10,000 bases of DNA from Actinidia chinensis (GCA_009663005.1 CM018910.1:18332994-18342993), one strand, 5' to 3'; positions 1 through 8,600 are shown, counted from the stretch's first letter. The notes: generated from the letters alone by a model not told the origin. Numbers and translations: made by a program.

Positions 1-59
1 TAAATGCTCTAGTAACTGTGACACTCTGGTCAGACAGACAAATCCGCCATTCACGGAAA

Positions 60-960
60 GCGGTATTTAAGAGCTCGGAACTCTTCGAAGTTCAAGCGCC
101 CCTACCCAGCTCGGCCTATTTATGAAGGAAAGACAATCCGATGGATCACCTGGACTCATACAAAAGCCTAATGTCTCTCCAGGGTTGCTCGGATGAGGTT
201 ATGGGCAAGCAGTTCTCCGCCACTTTGAAAGGAACGGCCAGGGGTCGTGGTTCGAAAACTACTCGGCCGGAGGGGAACCATAGACTCTTTGGCGGCTTAG
301 TCGACTCTTTCACCAATTCATGAGCGGCAGAAATCGACAGCAGAATGCTCCCACCTGTTTCACTTGTTCACCAAAAAGAGGGCCAAGAGCTTGAAAGATT
401 TCGTGAAACGATTCAATAGCTTGTTGTATTGGAAGTGGGAAGATCCCAGTGAAAAGTGATAATCATGGCAATGATGGAAGGAAGGACTCCTGGACCGGTC
501 CACTGTTCGATCCCTTTCCAAAAAAAAGTTCCTGAAAATTTATCCGCACTCCAGAAGCAAAGCCGACAAATATATGCCGCAGAGAAGTAGCCGAGGCCAA
601 GAGGCAAACGAAGGCCCAACGCGGAAAAAAAGCTGATCATAAGAGGAAAGAGCCTGATACAAGGCGGGTGATTACAGGGAGAAAGGAAACGAGGGTACAG
701 AGACCCTGACCGAGATCCCCACACAAGTATAGCGATAGGCGTCTCGCACTCCACCTCGCCGACCGGAGTTACTCTACCGCCCACTCAAGCGTATTGCCCA
801 AGTACTCTCAGAGATTAAGCACGAAGAATTCGTCAAGTGGGCCCGAAAGATCAAGACTGAACCCAAAGAAGGAACAGGAAAAACTATTGTGAATTCACAG
901 AGGGACCACACAACGGATAATAATACTGAGGACTGTTTTCACTGAAAGAACAAATTGCCC
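60..960 (+). pseudogene. gag: gag polyprotein remnant (retrotransposon gag domain, basic region, degenerate zinc knuckle)
   Basis: Gag forms the cytoplasmic particle that packages element RNA. The retrotransposon gag domain is recognisable from [20 protein letters not shown] at 141-200, preceded in the same frame by a stop near 124 and followed by a frame break near 240. It continues in another frame as KSLKDFVKRFNS near 385-420 and [11 protein letters not shown] near 465-500. A Lys/Arg-rich, nucleic-acid-binding stretch (AEAKRQTKAQRGKKADHKRK) covers about 592-650. A Cys-containing knuckle-like segment follows near 890-945, with Cys codons at both ends but two stops inside. At least three frame changes are needed to follow the family pattern. 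The start codon lies upstream of the recognisable part, either destroyed or outside the window. The identification is firm; the exact limits are not. Confidence 0.85.
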
Positions 961-1229
961 GACCTCATTAAAAGGGGTTTACCTTGAGAAATATGTAGCT
1001 GGCCCGCCCACCGCCCAACTCTCCAGAAAGAAAGGTTACGGCGACAACGAGCCAACTGCTGGTGCGATATACAAACAATCCATGGAGGTCTCGGATCGAA
1101 CGGTTATCGACTTCCTTCCAGGAAAAGGCATGCCAGAGTGCCCATAGACCGGCCGAGGAAGAAAATCTACAACTCTCATTCATTGTTGCTGGACCCAAAA
1201 ACCCATCACCTCAGCAAATGATACTTTGA

Positions 1230-1640
1230 GAGGCTTATACCTTTACCCCACGACGAGATGCCCTGGTTGTCTCGGCCGTCATCGCCAATTTCAACGTCCA
1301 GAGGATTTTAATCAACAACGGGAGCTCGGCAGAGATCTTGTAATTCTCAGCGTTCAAAAAATAAAAATTAGGCGGACAAGTTGCACCCACTTCCTACCCC
1401 CATGATCGGATTTGGAGGAAATAGACGCACCTCTTGGGATGGATCCAAGCTTACCGAAATCTGGAAACTGCATGAACCCCACAAAACCAGACCACCGTAT
1501 GGCAGGATTCAATGTGGTAAATTGCCCCTCGCCCTTTATAACGAAATCGTGGGGACTGACCCAAATTTAGGAGGAATCAGGCGATCATTCAACCTATCAC
1601 TTGAAGCTAAATTTCCACCCCAACGGGGATAGGCGAATTA
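1230..1640 (+). pseudogene. Retropepsin-like aspartic protease remnant with Asp-to-Asn active-site codon
   Basis: The protease matures the Gag-Pol polyprotein. The core is visible as [16 protein letters not shown] followed by [10 protein letters not shown] at about 1263-1340. In plant Ty3/gypsy proteases the active-site Asp sits where the codon AAC (1314-1316) now encodes Asn; the following Asn-Gly-Ser-Ser is kept. A stop (TAA) follows at 1341. Downstream, the flap region GFGGN (about 1408) and the C-terminal YNEIVGTDPNLGGIRR (about 1537-1584) lie in an open frame of 83 codons ending at 1632. That frame starts at an alternative codon and is not a real initiation site. G-to-A change at the active site fits deamination of methylated C on the other strand, but that is inference. 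Inactive in this copy. Confidence 0.8.
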
Positions 1641-1878
1641 AGGGCGATCAGAAAGTGGCGTCAGGCAATGTTTCATTTCAAGCCATGCGGGCGAAACCTC
1701 TTCAGTTCCGCCCACCAATTCAGCAAATTACGAACGTGGCGCACGACACAGAGGTTACTCAGAGATGAAGTGGGACAACTAATCCTGGCAGACCCAGAGG
1801 AAACCCATAACACCAAAGCCTCTTGAAGAAAGAATCGTCCCCAGCTCCATACATCCCGACTATTCTGAAGGCCATATC
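1641..1878 (+). pseudogene. Protease-RT linker of pol, frame broken
   Basis: This stretch carries recognisable linker sequence, for example the frame reading RGNP near 1797 and polar, low-conservation residues typical of the region between protease and RT in plant Ty3/gypsy elements. It has several stops in every frame. No separate gene is supported here; it is part of the pol remnant. Confidence 0.5.
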
Positions 1879-2880
1879 ATGCTCGGCACGAACTTACCAT
1901 TGAGCTTCATTGCGCTAATAAACTTCTTGAAAGAAAGAAAAAATCTGACGTATTTGCCTGGGTGTAGAGAGACGTTCCTCGCCATTGATCCTGAAATCGC
2001 CATGCATAACTGTTCACCGACCCGAAAAACATTTCTCCAGTGGCCAAAAGCGAAGAAGTTCGCCCTTGAAAAGCCTAAAAAGTCATTGACGATGAAGTGA
2101 ATAAGCTCACAGAGCTTAACGGCGTTCGAGAAAGCCCACTATCGATTGGATGCAATGTCGTAGTCGCCCCCAAAAAAGGAGAAAGTGGAGAGTATGCGTC
2201 GATTTCACCGACTTCAACACGGCTTGCCTCTAAAAGACAATTTGTCCTTGCCCAAAATCACTAATAATCGACGCCACCTCGCCAAGCAGAGCTCTTGATT
2301 TTATGGACGCCTTCTCGCGGATATCACCAGATCAAAATGTACCCTCTGACATTGAGAAGACTTCTTTTATCACAGAGCGGGGGTGATATTGTTACAAAGT
2401 CATGCCATTTGGATTGAGAACGCTGGGACGACGTCAGAGGTTAGTCAAAAGATGCAAGGAACAAATTGGAAGACATGGAAGTAGATATAGATTGATATGC
2501 ATGGTTATTTAAAAGTCTCCGATCATCTGAACCCCATCGCCCACCTGAGAAGCATTTAGCATCCTGGTCACCACGGATGAGTGAACACTCCCAAGGCATC
2601 TTTGGAGGTGTCGTCCGGAAATTTTTAAGATTTATGGTCACTAAGCGTGATCGAGGAAACCCAAATCAGATCCAAAGCCCTAATGCGATGAGCTCGCCAG
2701 AAATATACTGAGAAGTTATAGAATGACTGGGCGAGTAGCCGCCCTCAAACAGATTTGTTCAGTCTACGGACAAGGGCCTCCATTCTAAGATCTTAAGAAA
2801 AAAGCCAGGCCTTTCAATGGAACGAGGAATCTGGAAAATGCATTCCAACAGCTGAAAGAGTATCTCGGGGTCTCCGCCTT
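1879..2880 (+). pseudogene. pol: Reverse transcriptase remnant of pol, catalytic YIDD region frameshifted
   Basis: RT copies element RNA into cDNA. The segment before the fingers is an open frame at 1879-2100 with IGTNLPL-like and IDPEIAMH motifs. Palm and finger motifs then appear in changing frames: VVVAPKKG near 2155-2180, CVDFTDFN at 2195-2218 (containing a conserved Asp) then a stop, KDNLSLPKI near 2234-2260, a FMDAFS block near 2302-2320, and MPFGL at 2402-2416. The catalytic Asp-Asp motif should lie at about 2481-2497. There the sequence reads GTAGATATAGATTGATATGC, in which the two Asp codons fall in different frames with a TGA between them. The thumb and connection are weakly followed to about 2880 (for example KFLRFMVTKR-like residues near 2618-2650). 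Family assignment is firm; the enzyme cannot be active. Confidence 0.85.
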
Positions 2881-3740
2881 TACTGATAGTCCCCTCTCTT
2901 GTGTGTGCTCTTGTTTCTACCTTTTCTTTTACCCGACCGGCACCTCACATGTTCTTGGTGTGCCCCTTGTCCCACAGCTGGTAGGGCCAAATCTCACCAC
3001 CGCGTGAGTGTCGTGCTAGGCCAAGAGAAGATCAGTTCCAAAGGCCCAAATATACGTTAGAAAGTCTTAATGGGTGCAAAGGCCAGATATCTGAAGATAG
3101 GAAAGAATCGCCTACGCCCTAATGATCGTGCCGGGAAAATTTCGTCATTACTTCAAGCCCATCCCATATAGTACTGAGTACTGATTGATCAACTATTGAA
3201 GCATATTCTTCGCGACCAGACACCTCAGTCGACTCTTTAAATGGCCATCGAGCAGTGTGTTCCACATTGAGTACAAGCCAAGGACGGCAATAAAAGCTAG
3301 GCCTGGCCTGATTTCATTGTCGAATCCACCCAGGACGACAATCCACAACCCTGAAGAAACGGCTCCTCTTGAGCGGGAAATTCCTAAAGAACCAACCTCG
3401 AAAAGACCTCACCCAACTGGATATTAGTGTCGATGGCTCTTCTAACCAGCACGGTTGTGGTGCAGGGCTCGTCATACGAGCTCCATCAGGGCGGAAAAAA
3501 AAAAAAACACAAATGGAGTACGCCATAAGAATGGGATTTTAAAGCCACTACACAAGAAGCTGAGTCCCGAAGGCCTCCTCGCCGGAATAAGAGTAGCAAA
3601 ACAGAGTGGGGAGCACCAAATCTTTGGAAGTCTTCAGGACTCACAACTGGTGGTAAACCAAGTCCAAGGGACCGACCTCGCCAAGGACGCAAGAAGATTG
3701 CTTATTTGGGTGAGGTAAAGGCCCGTGTGTCTAAAGGGAT
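2881..3740 (+). pseudogene. pol: RT connection and RNase H remnant of pol
   Basis: RNase H degrades RNA in the RNA-DNA hybrid during reverse transcription. The connection is poorly preserved from 2881 to about 3240. It becomes recognisable as HIEYKPRTAIKA at about 3265-3300. The RNase H fold starts with LDISVDGSSNQHGCGAGLV near 3417-3475, keeping the first catalytic Asp (in VDGSS, codon 3432-3434). The frame is then interrupted by a run of 12 A at 3495-3506. It resumes with YAIRMGF near 3518-3540 and later DSQLVVNQVQGTDLAKDARR at about 3640-3697, the helix with the conserved Asp-Ser motif. The open frame 3455-3718 covers much of this but shifts within the domain. Length and motif order fit plant Ty3/gypsy RNase H. 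Inactive because of frameshifts. Confidence 0.85.
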
Positions 3741-5231
3741 CAAGGATGTTTTTTTAAAATCACCAGATTCCCCAAGGAGAAAACTAAAAAGGAGATGCTT
3801 GGCTAATTTGGATATCAACTTTTGAGTTTATTTCTGACAGGTGTATACCTCTCGATTTCTAGCCTAACCCAAGCATTGGGATCGCCAATCAAACTCCTCA
3901 AACGGAAGAAAAGAACATCCGATGTGGATGCGAGAATTATGCCTATCTCCAGAGAGGGATCCTACCAAAAAAGAGAAGCTACCAAGCTCGCCCGTCTCCA
4001 ATTACAGATCCGCAAGATTTGCATTTTCAATGGGGCCAAGCTGACAAAAGTTTTTTTTAAGACCACTCTTGAACTGTCCTCCGACAGACAGAGGCCAGAA
4101 ACGTCTACGAGAAAACACGAAGGGCATATGCGGGAATCACTCCGGAGCGAGTCATTGCGAAGAAAAAACCAGCGCCAAGGATATTTTTGGCAGACCATAG
4201 AAGCAGGATGCTTGGATAAGCATATATAAAGAGATGCGACAAGTGTCAGAGTTGCCCCCGTCAGTCGTATCCCTCCACAATGAGTGAGATGTACCGAGTG
4301 TCAAGCCCCTGGACATTGCCCAGTGGGGAATGAATAGACATACTGGCGTCCCCCTACACAAGCTCCTTTGCAAAGGAAATTTTTACTTCGTCGCCATAGA
4401 CTATTTACTAAAATGGATAAGAAGCTCAGCTTCGCCAAGATTCTTGCTGAGAAAGGAAAATACCTGGATTTCGTTATGAAGCACTGTTTGTAGATTGGAA
4501 TCCAAAGGTTCTCATCTCCGGACAAAGAAGGCAGTTCGACAACGACAGGTTAGGTTATCTGCTCGGATCTCGCCATCTCCCATCAATCTCCTCACCGGTC
4601 ATCCTCAGGCTTAATGGGCAAGTTGAAGTCACCAATCAATCCATCCTCAGGAATTTGAAGGCGAGGTTGGAGTCTGAGGTCAAAAACGCCAAGTGGGCGG
4701 AAAAAGGACTTGCCAAGCCTACTTTGGATTATCTACTATAGCAGGATTCCTACGGGGAACTACGTACTCCATGGTTTGGTACTGAATACGGTATACCGGT
4801 GATGTCATGAAAAATGCATGCAAAACTTCAGGAGGACTTTCGAATTTTGACAAAGCAAGCAATGAGGCCGAGCTCAGACTCAACCGGGACCTCCGTGAGG
4901 CAAAAAAGAGAGAAGGGCGAAGCAGCTACGTCAATGGCTACAAGTGCCAAGTCGCCAAGTACTATAATCAAAGGGTCAAACACCGATCATTACTCGGCCC
5001 CCTCGCGCACCTGGTCTTGCCAGAAAGTAAACCCTGTCAACTAAGAACCAAATGCGGGGAAGCTCGGCACAAACGGGGCAGAGTGGGAAGGTCCTTACAA
5101 AGTCGTTAGAGTCTCCGAGCAGGGACCTTACCGGTTAGAAAGAAGACCCCAAATGGAAAGCGCTATTACATCCCTGGAATGCCGAGGCATTTGAAAAATC
5201 TATCAATAAACGAAGTCACGAGACAATCTAG
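3741..5231 (+). pseudogene. pol: Integrase remnant of pol (zinc finger, DDE core, C-terminal domain)
   Basis: Integrase inserts the cDNA into the genome. The part from 3741 to about 4090 is the poorly conserved RNase H-integrase linker. The HHCC zinc-binding domain follows: a His near 4116, a block QGYFWQTIEAGC near 4175-4212, and CDKCQ at 4235-4249. In the core, the first Asp is kept in FVAIDY (codon 4399-4401). The second Asp region near 4511-4530 is frame-broken (LISGQRRQFD in the continuing frame). The Glu is kept in NGQVEVTNQSI (codon 4625-4627). The C-terminal domain has an acidic/basic helix NEAELRLNRDLREAKKR near 4858-4910, KYYNQRVKHRS near 4957-4990, GPYKVVRVSEQGPYRL near 5090-5137, and PWNAEAFEK near 5173-5199. 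That frame stops at 5229-5231. No chromodomain is seen after it, as expected for non-chromovirus lineages. Confidence 0.85.
5205..5210 (+). promoter_or_regulatory. AATAAA hexamer at the end of pol
   Basis: AATAAA lies 20 bases before the last integrase-frame stop and matches the canonical polyadenylation signal. It sits where a shortened sense transcript could end before the antisense gene. AT-rich DNA makes chance occurrence likely, and genomic element RNA must read through it. Confidence 0.25.
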
Positions 5232-5610
5232 TCACGTCTAATAATTTTATTGATTTAGGAATTGTTGCGATTCGCTTATGATTATATCGTCGTTTATACA
5301 AAAAGATTGCTTATCGCAATTGTTGATGTAGCCAGTATTATGATCGCCAATCCATTACAGGGATAACATCCGATCGCCTATATCGAGTGTCGCCAGTATT
5401 GAGGAGTCGCCAGTTCCAAAAACAAAATAAAATCGCTAGTTAGAACCAAATGAGATCGCCATTATTGAAGGTCACAAAATTATTTCCGTGATTGAGGATT
5501 CACTATGACTCATGATCGCCATTAAACAAAATACTCAACAAAAAAGGGGAGAACAAACGATATTTTCATTCAAATGAACAAAAATACATCTCCAAAAAAA
5601 AATTAAACAT
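5232..5610. other. AT-rich convergent spacer between pol and antisense ORF
   Basis: No coding frame of note is seen on either strand. The spacer separates the pol stop from the antisense stop, so both transcription units would end here. Its central part holds the TCGCCA motif cluster; its right end has A-runs (5595-5602) and CAAATGAACAAAAATAC-like low-complexity sequence. In plant Tat/Ogre-type elements this is the rapidly changing 3' untranslated region. Confidence 0.6.
5329..5521 (+). repeat. Interspersed TCGCCA motif array, five exact and three variant copies
   Basis: TCGCCA occurs at 5344, 5390, 5407, 5456 and 5516, with variants TAGCCA (5330), TCGCCT (5374) and TCGCTA (5433). Several copies share a longer context such as GATCGCCA, or GTCGCCAGT followed by T-rich sequence. 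Spacing is irregular (about 14 to 60 bases), so this looks like a decayed tandem array. 3' untranslated regions of Tat-type elements are known to generate such arrays. No CRISPR-like spacing is present. Confidence 0.6.
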
Positions 5611-6181
5611 TTACACCTGGGCATTATTTTTGATTACACCCCATCGTATCGCCCGTCTTTCCTTGTCCTTTTCCATCGTCTCGTCTTGACATCCGCCCAG
5701 CCAGATCTGATCGACCACAGTTCCTTCAAGTCCGATGGCGAGATCAGGGTGATGTCGGCGAAAGTTTGCCACACCTTACAGAAGTTTTAAAACCCCTCGC
5801 CAAAAGTATTGGAGCGAATCTTCAACGGCCACCATGAACTCCGACGCGGATGGATTGAAAATCCTCACGGCCAGATCCTTGGATTTTATTCCAGAGCTTC
5901 CCTCCAGCTCGTTCACTAACACTCCCGACCTCTCGGAACTTGTCGGATAGTGAATCTCGGATCACTATTCGCCTTGGCGATGCTCATCTTGGCACTGCTT
6001 TCACGAGCACGGGACTCGCGCAAGTTGCTGTTCTAGGATCGGCAGCAGCAACCTTCTAGAGGCGAGCAATTTCGATTTCCCTGGATGGAAGCGGCTAGCC
6101 CCCTCTTGAAGAGATGCCAGCTCCCCGCGCCATCATGCTCTCGGGATAGCCAAGACGAATCCTACCAGCAGCACCAACGCC

Positions 6182-6300
6182 CTGCTATAAGAAACGAAAC
6201 ATTTTTTAGCAAGCCATAGTTCTTAAATCAGATTAGGACCTAGCCTCAACTTTAGAGAAAATTCGAAAAGCCCTCCAAAAAGTATCCTGACAACCGATAC
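6182..6300 (-). other. Probable intron in the antisense gene (3' intron)
   Basis: On the minus strand the coding frame ends CTTTTTCAG and meets GTATCGGTTG (donor GT at 6300-6299). The far side reads TTTCGTTTCTTATAGCAG before GGCGTTGG, giving an acceptor AG ending at 6182, or at 6185 if the first AG is used. Either acceptor keeps the flanking frame. The interior is AT-richer, contains stops and breaks the polar protein pattern with hydrophobic junk. Length 119 or 116 bp is ordinary for a plant intron. Confidence 0.6.
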
Positions 6301-6759
6301 CTGAAAAAGCTAGTCGCTGTTGTCCAAGGTGAGCTTCTACACCTTCTCCTTATCGGCTAGGGGAAATGTCACACCAAGTAGCAACTTCTCGGCCACCGAT
6401 GGGCTACCCAGATAGAAGCCGTGAGGAACAGGACAAGTGCCGAGATTAGAAGAGGAACCTCTCCCCGGGGCGAGGAACGAAGATGGAGGAGAAGCATGCG
6501 TCGGGTGGTGGCACGAAGTTGGTCGGAGTTTTGCTCGCGACCGTCGCTTCTTCTGGCGTTAGGGGCATGTCGACTCCTTTTCCCTTTGGACGTCATAAGC
6601 CTTCCCCTTTTTGCCTGGGACCGAGCTGATGACTTCGCTCTCTCCCGGGCTGCTCTGTCGCCAATTATGGACTCCTCGCTGGAACGGGAGTCCCCGAGCT
6701 AGCACCGGCCCTTTTCCAGCTTCTGCCAATCTTCGTAAAGATCACCTCTTCGACACTAG

Positions 6760-6833
6760 CTGAAAATAAAAATACGAATCAGATAAGGAAAGTAATCATT
6801 CGCCTAGAAAACGGGAAAAGGGTCAATACATAC
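6760..6833 (-). other. Probable intron in the antisense gene (5' of the Ser/Pro-rich region)
   Basis: On the minus strand the donor is GATC followed by GTATGTATTG (GT at 6833-6832), close to the plant consensus. The acceptor is TTTTTATTTTCAG ending at 6760, with a clear T-rich tract. Joining the flanks keeps an open frame, from a Ser-rich exon into a Glu-rich exon. At 74 bp it is near the lower size limit for plant introns. The interior has a stop in the frame before it (TGA). Confidence 0.6.
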
Positions 6834-7331
6834 GATCAAGATCGACGGTAGGACTCGAGTGGATACGAACAAGGGGGGAATTCGACGAGGAATTCGAGCT
6901 CGGAGCATTTCAAAGAACGATCTATTATAGATCCAGAAACCTTCCCCTGACCACCTCAAAGGGTTAAGAGATCGGGGAGGTTGTGAGGGTAGCAACCTCC
7001 TAAAGTTTTGTTATGATGGATCCTGACACGATTGTGAATCGTCTCGGACGGGATTTCTCGCCGAGCTTGATCCATGGGGAGTTTGCGGACCCTCACCGAC
7101 ATCGCTCGAGAGTCAGGCTCTTCTTTGCTCGGAAGGGAAAGATGTGTCGCCCGCCCGTCTCGACGGCCTAGAATCAGGGGAGCCAAATAACTCGCCCTCA
7201 ACCAACGCTTTGAGTCCAACAGGCACATGGTATGAGAAACATCCCGACTTCTTGTTCTCCGACCGAAAAAATCTCATCAAAACCTTCGTTCATGCCGGAA
7301 AAGTCAGGCGGAATTAGGAAAGTGCTTATCT

Positions 7332-7418
7332 ACAAAGGAACAATAGCACTAGCCCACTCGAGCATCACGAATACGAAAACAGCGGTGGGTAGAAAGGGAA
7401 AGAGCGATCGACCTGGAA
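7332..7418 (-). other. Possible further intron in the antisense gene
   Basis: On the minus strand, after the exon ending near PSTWDS, the sequence GATTCCAG meets GTCGATCG. A pyrimidine-rich acceptor TTGTTCCTTTGTAG ends at 7332 before ATAAGCAC. The acceptor is good but the donor GTCGAT is poor, so the 5' border may be mutated or misplaced. Confidence 0.35.
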
Positions 7419-8041
7419 TCCCACGTACTCGGAACCTTGGGGTGCCCAACAGAGACGTTCTTGCGAGGAATCTCCCATTCATATGCCGGAGACGAAGAAG
7501 AACTTGCTCTTCCACCCCTTGACGTTGCTGGGGTGGGTATTCTCAAGCAGAAACTTCTTGTTCCTCGCCTTTGAAAGATACATCTTGGTCCGGTTTAGGA
7601 TATACTATTTAAACAAATTAAGTTCCTAAAACTCGAAAAGGGAGATGTTGTATTTGTATACCCGCACAACGCCATAGAGAACAGAATGTTTCTCCATGCG
7701 ATGGGCAAGAGCTGGGCCGGGCAGAGTTGGTAGAATTTGAAGAATTGCCTAATTGGTATTGTGAAGGGGAAAACGAAGGCCAGTGGAGGAACGCCGGTCT
7801 CGTACAAAAAATCTACCCGCCGGTACGGGCTGGAAAGGATGGTCTCCCCTCGTCGCGGGAAAGCCTTTGACACGCACCCCAGGAGGAAATAGAATAGGGG
7901 TGTTTTCTAAGAGCGTTCAGTCCTCTAAGGTCATGATATTCGTTTTTTCCTCTATGAGGGATAATGGGGGACGATCCAAGGTTCTCCTCGGATTGAACCC
8001 TCCACGGGCTGGGAAGGAGATTGATTTACCTCGTCAGCCAT

Positions 8042-8280
8042 GTAGGGGAGCTCTTCTCATAAGATGGTACGATATCCACGAAGGTACACGAATCTAGGTC
8101 GCCCGATATAGTTTCGTTAGAATTTACGGACATAAAATTTTTACGACATGAGAAGGAGGAGAGTACTTACGAAAGTAGAAGCCGATGCGCCGATCACGAG
8201 TAGGGCGAGGAGGAATTAAATGCGCGAGTGATAGCGTGACAATAATAGCAGACAAAAGTACTAGTGAGAGGGGAGGACCC
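8042..8280 (-). other. 5' untranslated leader of the antisense gene
   Basis: This minus-strand stretch lies between the predicted antisense TATA box and the ATG at 8041. No homology to the sense proteins is seen. A start site would be expected about 25-35 bases after the TATA, near 8250. GTAAGT at 8171-8166 on the minus strand could be a splice donor of a leader intron, but I see no convincing partner acceptor. Confidence 0.4.
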
Positions 8281-8288
8281 ATATATAA
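8281..8288 (-). promoter_or_regulatory. TATA box of the antisense gene
   Basis: The minus strand reads CCTTATATATGGGTCC, with TTATATAT as TATA core, 240 bp upstream of the antisense ATG and followed by a CT-rich initiator-like region. The core is nearly palindromic, so a plus-strand TATA (ATATATAA) could be argued. However, the plus strand here leads into the LTR without an ORF, and the LTR has its own TATA at 9052. I therefore favour the minus strand. Confidence 0.55.
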
Positions 8289-8329
8289 GGAGGCACAGGG
8301 GTCCAGGTAAATTAATGCAATGATACTCC

Positions 8330-8508
8330 AATGGCGCCGTTTCAATCATCCCGAGTAATGATGCGTTTTTTCTGCAAAAAATGCTATTAATGGCGCCTCA
8401 AGCCCGCTCGGTATTAACTACGCTCCGTGTTTCCCACTAAGTATCATTTAAAGCTGCGCCTAGATCATTCGCGCCGCGTTTCGGCAATCAATGCTCGAGC
8501 CCCACGTG
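8330..8508 (-). promoter_or_regulatory. GCGCC motif cluster and G-box upstream of antisense TATA
   Basis: AATGGCGCC occurs twice (8330-8338 and 8389-8397), with further GCGCC at 8456 and 8471. The copy at 8333 continues GTTTCAATCA and the copy at 8471 continues GCGTTTCGGCAATCA, so they share a longer pattern. The palindromic G-box CACGTG, a known plant bZIP/bHLH site, is at 8503-8508. All lie 40-225 bp upstream of the antisense TATA, where a proximal promoter would be. Function is inferred from position and repetition only. Confidence 0.45.
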
Positions 8509-8600
8509 TTAGGTTTCTGAAGAGGAAAAGTGTCGCTGGTTGGAAAATGACACGAGGATTTAAAATTAATCTCGTAAATCCCTCGGTCCTTCCTGCATTC

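Larger units (their letters stand above)
5611..8041 (-). pseudogene. Antisense ORF of the element, Transposase_28-like ('putative gypsy type transposon'), intron-containing, degenerate
   Basis: Reading on the minus strand from ATG 8041-8039 (MADEVNQSPSQPVEG), the N-terminal domain includes VDFLYETGVPPLAFVFPF near 7810-7755 and FFKFYQLCPAQLLPIAWRN near 7745-7690. Next come KARNKKFLLENTHPSNVKGW (about 7572-7513) and KSKFFFVSG to about 7487. This pattern is typical of the plant family labelled putative gypsy type transposon. The middle is Ser/Pro-rich (THASPPSSFLAPGRGSSSNL near 6510-6450), then FYLGSPSVAEKLLLGVTFPL near 6423-6364. After an intron comes a charged helical stretch, then FMVAVEDSLQYFWRGVLKLL and, after a stop, DLAIGLEGTVVDQIWLGGCQ near 5744-5685. 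The frame ends with TAA at 5611-5613. Stops and frameshifts occur throughout, so it is dead here. The function of this family is unknown; despite its name, no catalytic role is established. Confidence is high that it is a real coding remnant and moderate for family and borders. Confidence 0.8.

Noticed and set aside
413..784. Minus-strand frame of 123 codons
   Set aside because: It lies opposite the gag basic region, whose sense-strand blocks match the gag family; its translation has no recognisable pattern. A shadow frame.
968..1198. Minus-strand frame of 76 codons
   Set aside because: Opposite the gag-protease linker of the sense remnant; no protein features of its own.
3822..4229. Plus-strand open frame of 135 codons as an independent gene
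   Set aside because: Its C-terminal part (QGYFWQTIEAGC) is the integrase zinc-binding region of pol and the rest is linker sequence in mixed frames. Treated as part of the integrase remnant.
5329..5521. CRISPR array
   Set aside because: Repeats are only six to nine bases with irregular spacing inside a plant retrotransposon; no cas genes.
6421..6702. Plus-strand Arg/Ser-rich frame of 93 codons
   Set aside because: The opposite strand carries the Ser/Pro-rich part of the antisense gene with continuity to conserved blocks on both sides; the plus frame is its shadow.
7232..7522. Plus-strand frame of 96 codons
   Set aside because: It overlaps the minus-strand block ending KGWKSKFFFVSG, which belongs to the antisense family; the plus translation has no such pattern.
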